Origin: Gemmatimonadales bacterium UBA4718
GTDB taxonomy: Bacteria > Gemmatimonadota > Gemmatimonadetes > Gemmatimonadales > Gemmatimonadaceae
NCBI GenBank assembly: GCA_002404375.1
Contig: DHJO01000236.1
Coordinates: 14,521-21,753 of the forward strand
Reading direction: 5' to 3'
Length of the DNA: 7,233 nucleotides
Part shown: piece by piece, positions 6,223 through 7,233 of the stretch
Layout: each line of letters starts with the position of its first letter
Position numbering within the stretch: the first letter of the stretch is position 1
Program-made: the position numbers and the translations under genes
Notes under the pieces: generated by a model
Database searches by the model: none
What the model saw: the letters and a program-made list of their open reading frames with translations, nothing else
Told to the model about the DNA's origin: nothing

Positions 6223-7233
6223 CGGGCGGGCAGTCTGAAGTCGTGCTCCAGAACCATGTTGGCGGGCAGCACCACCTTCTCCTGCACCGTGTTCCTTCCC
6301 GCCATCCCGACCTTGGCCGTTATTTGCGCGCCGCGGGTGAATCCACACAGCAGATAGGATCCATCGCTGCCGGTGTCGGTTTCGACCGTGCGCTGCTGAT
6401 TCGTGGCTACCAGCCGTCCATTCTGTTCGACCCACAGGATTTGCCACGTCGCCCACACGTGCGCGTTGGCAACGGGTCTTCCTGTAGCGTCTCTCACATA
6501 ACCTGCCGCGATTCCCTGGGATTCCGTCGCGGTCTCGTTTTGCCCGCACAGTCTCCTGCGCAGCGTTCCATACGAAGGGACCAGCACGTTCGCCTGGCCA
6601 CGTGCTCCACTCGGGAGCGTGATCGACTGCACTCTGGTCGCGACGCGGTAGAGCCGAAGCCGCGGATGCTCGAAGACGATCGTGTCGGACAGCGGCCCGT
6701 CGATGGCGAGCTCGTAGTGTCCTCCGCCACTGGTGGTCGTCTTGAACCGGCCGCCGCCGGTCGAGACCTGCACTCCTTGTAACGGCGTTCCCGTGGTGCT
6801 GTCGTACACGACACCGCTGATGAATGATTGCGGGCCCGCCACCGTCTCGTCGATCGTGGGGATGACGGCGTTTGCATCAGACGCTGGCGCGGCCGTTCCG
6901 GCTGGCCGAGATGCTCCGCCGACTTCCTGGTATCCCAGGAGACTGTCCGCCGACGCCATCTGCGCGACGCGCGGCATCCTGATGTACCAGCGCGGGACGA
7001 TCCATTGCCCACCAGGGAGCTGCTGGAACTCGACCCGCCCGGTCGTTCTGGCTATCCGCAGCGGAATCGGAAGATTGACGTAATCAAAATTCAGGGAGCG
7101 CAGCGCGTTCGCTTTCGGATCCAGCCAGAGAACCCCCGTTAGCTCGGGCTGAGAACCGACCTTGGCGGGTCTGAACTCGAGTCCGGTCAACCCCGTCTCG
7201 GGGCCGTATCCGCGGATTGCGGCGTAGCAGTGG
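6219..7233 (-). CDS. Carboxypeptidase-regulatory-like domain protein, probably secreted (N-terminus cut by window edge)
   Basis: The C-terminal 337 residues of a larger protein; the frame is open to the right edge, and the TTG near 7190 is an internal codon rather than a start. Three parts are visible. First comes a beta-rich region of the type LTGVLWLDPKANALRSLNF...GRVEFQQLPGGQWIVPRW (about residues 31-84). Next, after a low-complexity linker, is a carboxypeptidase-regulatory-like (transthyretin-like) domain, ISGVVYDSTTGTPLQGVQV... (about 138-222). Last is a second such domain, GYVRDATGRPVANAHVWA...GSDGSYLLCGF (about 243-334). Cys229 and Cys296 flank or lie in the second repeat and could form a disulfide. 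Such domains are beta-sandwich modules without catalysis, and proteins of this build in Gemmatimonadota and related phyla are generally exported. The role is unknown. It converges on the cupin gene with overlapping stop codons. Confidence 0.85.
   Translation of the reverse strand, partial: HCYAAIRGYGPETGLTGLEFRPAKVGSQPELTGVLWLDPKANALRSLNFDYVNLPIPLRIARTTGRVEFQQLPGGQWIVPRWYIRMPRVAQMASADSLLGYQEVGGASRPAGTAAPASDANAVIPTIDETVAGPQSFISGVVYDSTTGTPLQGVQVSTGGGRFKTTTSGGGHYELAIDGPLSDTIVFEHPRLRLYRVATRVQSITLPSGARGQANVLVPSYGTLRRRLCGQNETATESQGIAAGYVRDATGRPVANAHVWATWQILWVEQNGRLVATNQQRTVETDTGSDGSYLLCGFTRGAQITAKVGMAGRNTVQEKVVLPANMVLEHDFRLPAR

Noticed and set aside
5983..6549. A 188-codon open frame on the minus strand
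   Set aside because: It spans the antisense of the cupin gene and a shifted frame of the carboxypeptidase-regulatory-like gene. Its composition is Arg/Gly/His-rich with no family signal.

Overview
The window is about 60% G+C. Its gene content fits a Gram-negative soil or sediment bacterium, most likely Gemmatimonadota (Gemmatimonadaceae-like), with Acidobacteriota as the second choice. The basis is recalled family resemblance: secreted S9/M1 peptidases of this sequence type, a secreted protein with carboxypeptidase-regulatory-like repeats, and a LURP-one-related protein starting MRYVMKQK. No ribosomal or other phylogenetic marker is present, so the assignment is an inference.

Layout. Positions 1-4404, minus strand: a two-gene peptidase operon. 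The upstream gene (4404-1606) encodes a 932-residue secreted S9 serine peptidase of the dipeptidyl-peptidase IV type. After a 40-nt gap comes a secreted M1 zinc aminopeptidase (from 1565, running off the left edge). Both products carry signal peptides, and together they would trim peptides outside the cytoplasm. A 128-bp divergent intergenic region follows. On the plus strand are a DinB-superfamily four-helix protein (4533-5063) and a LURP-one-related barrel protein (5116-5610). Next is an imperfect palindromic element of about 162 bp (5628-5789). A small single-domain cupin (5821-6222, plus) follows. It meets, tail to tail with overlapping stop codons, a minus-strand gene (6219 to beyond 7233) for a secreted protein with two carboxypeptidase-regulatory-like beta-sandwich repeats.

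Most notable points. (1) The S9 peptidase appears to be a domain chimera. Between its signal peptide and its DPP IV propeller lies a segment that reads like the N-terminal beta-domain of an M1 aminopeptidase, cut off before the M1 catalytic domain. The linker at the junction contains a stretch resembling the end of a second signal peptide. (2) The intergenic palindrome has arms of about 55 nt, roughly 76% complementary, around a central hairpin, and looks like a REP/MITE-type element. It also contains the farthest-upstream ATG of the cupin frame, which argues for the later start. (3) The LURP-one-related protein shows six internal repeats of about 23 residues, matching a six-hairpin, 12-strand barrel. 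No complete, clearly new multi-gene system is visible; the remaining genes are ordinary members of known families.
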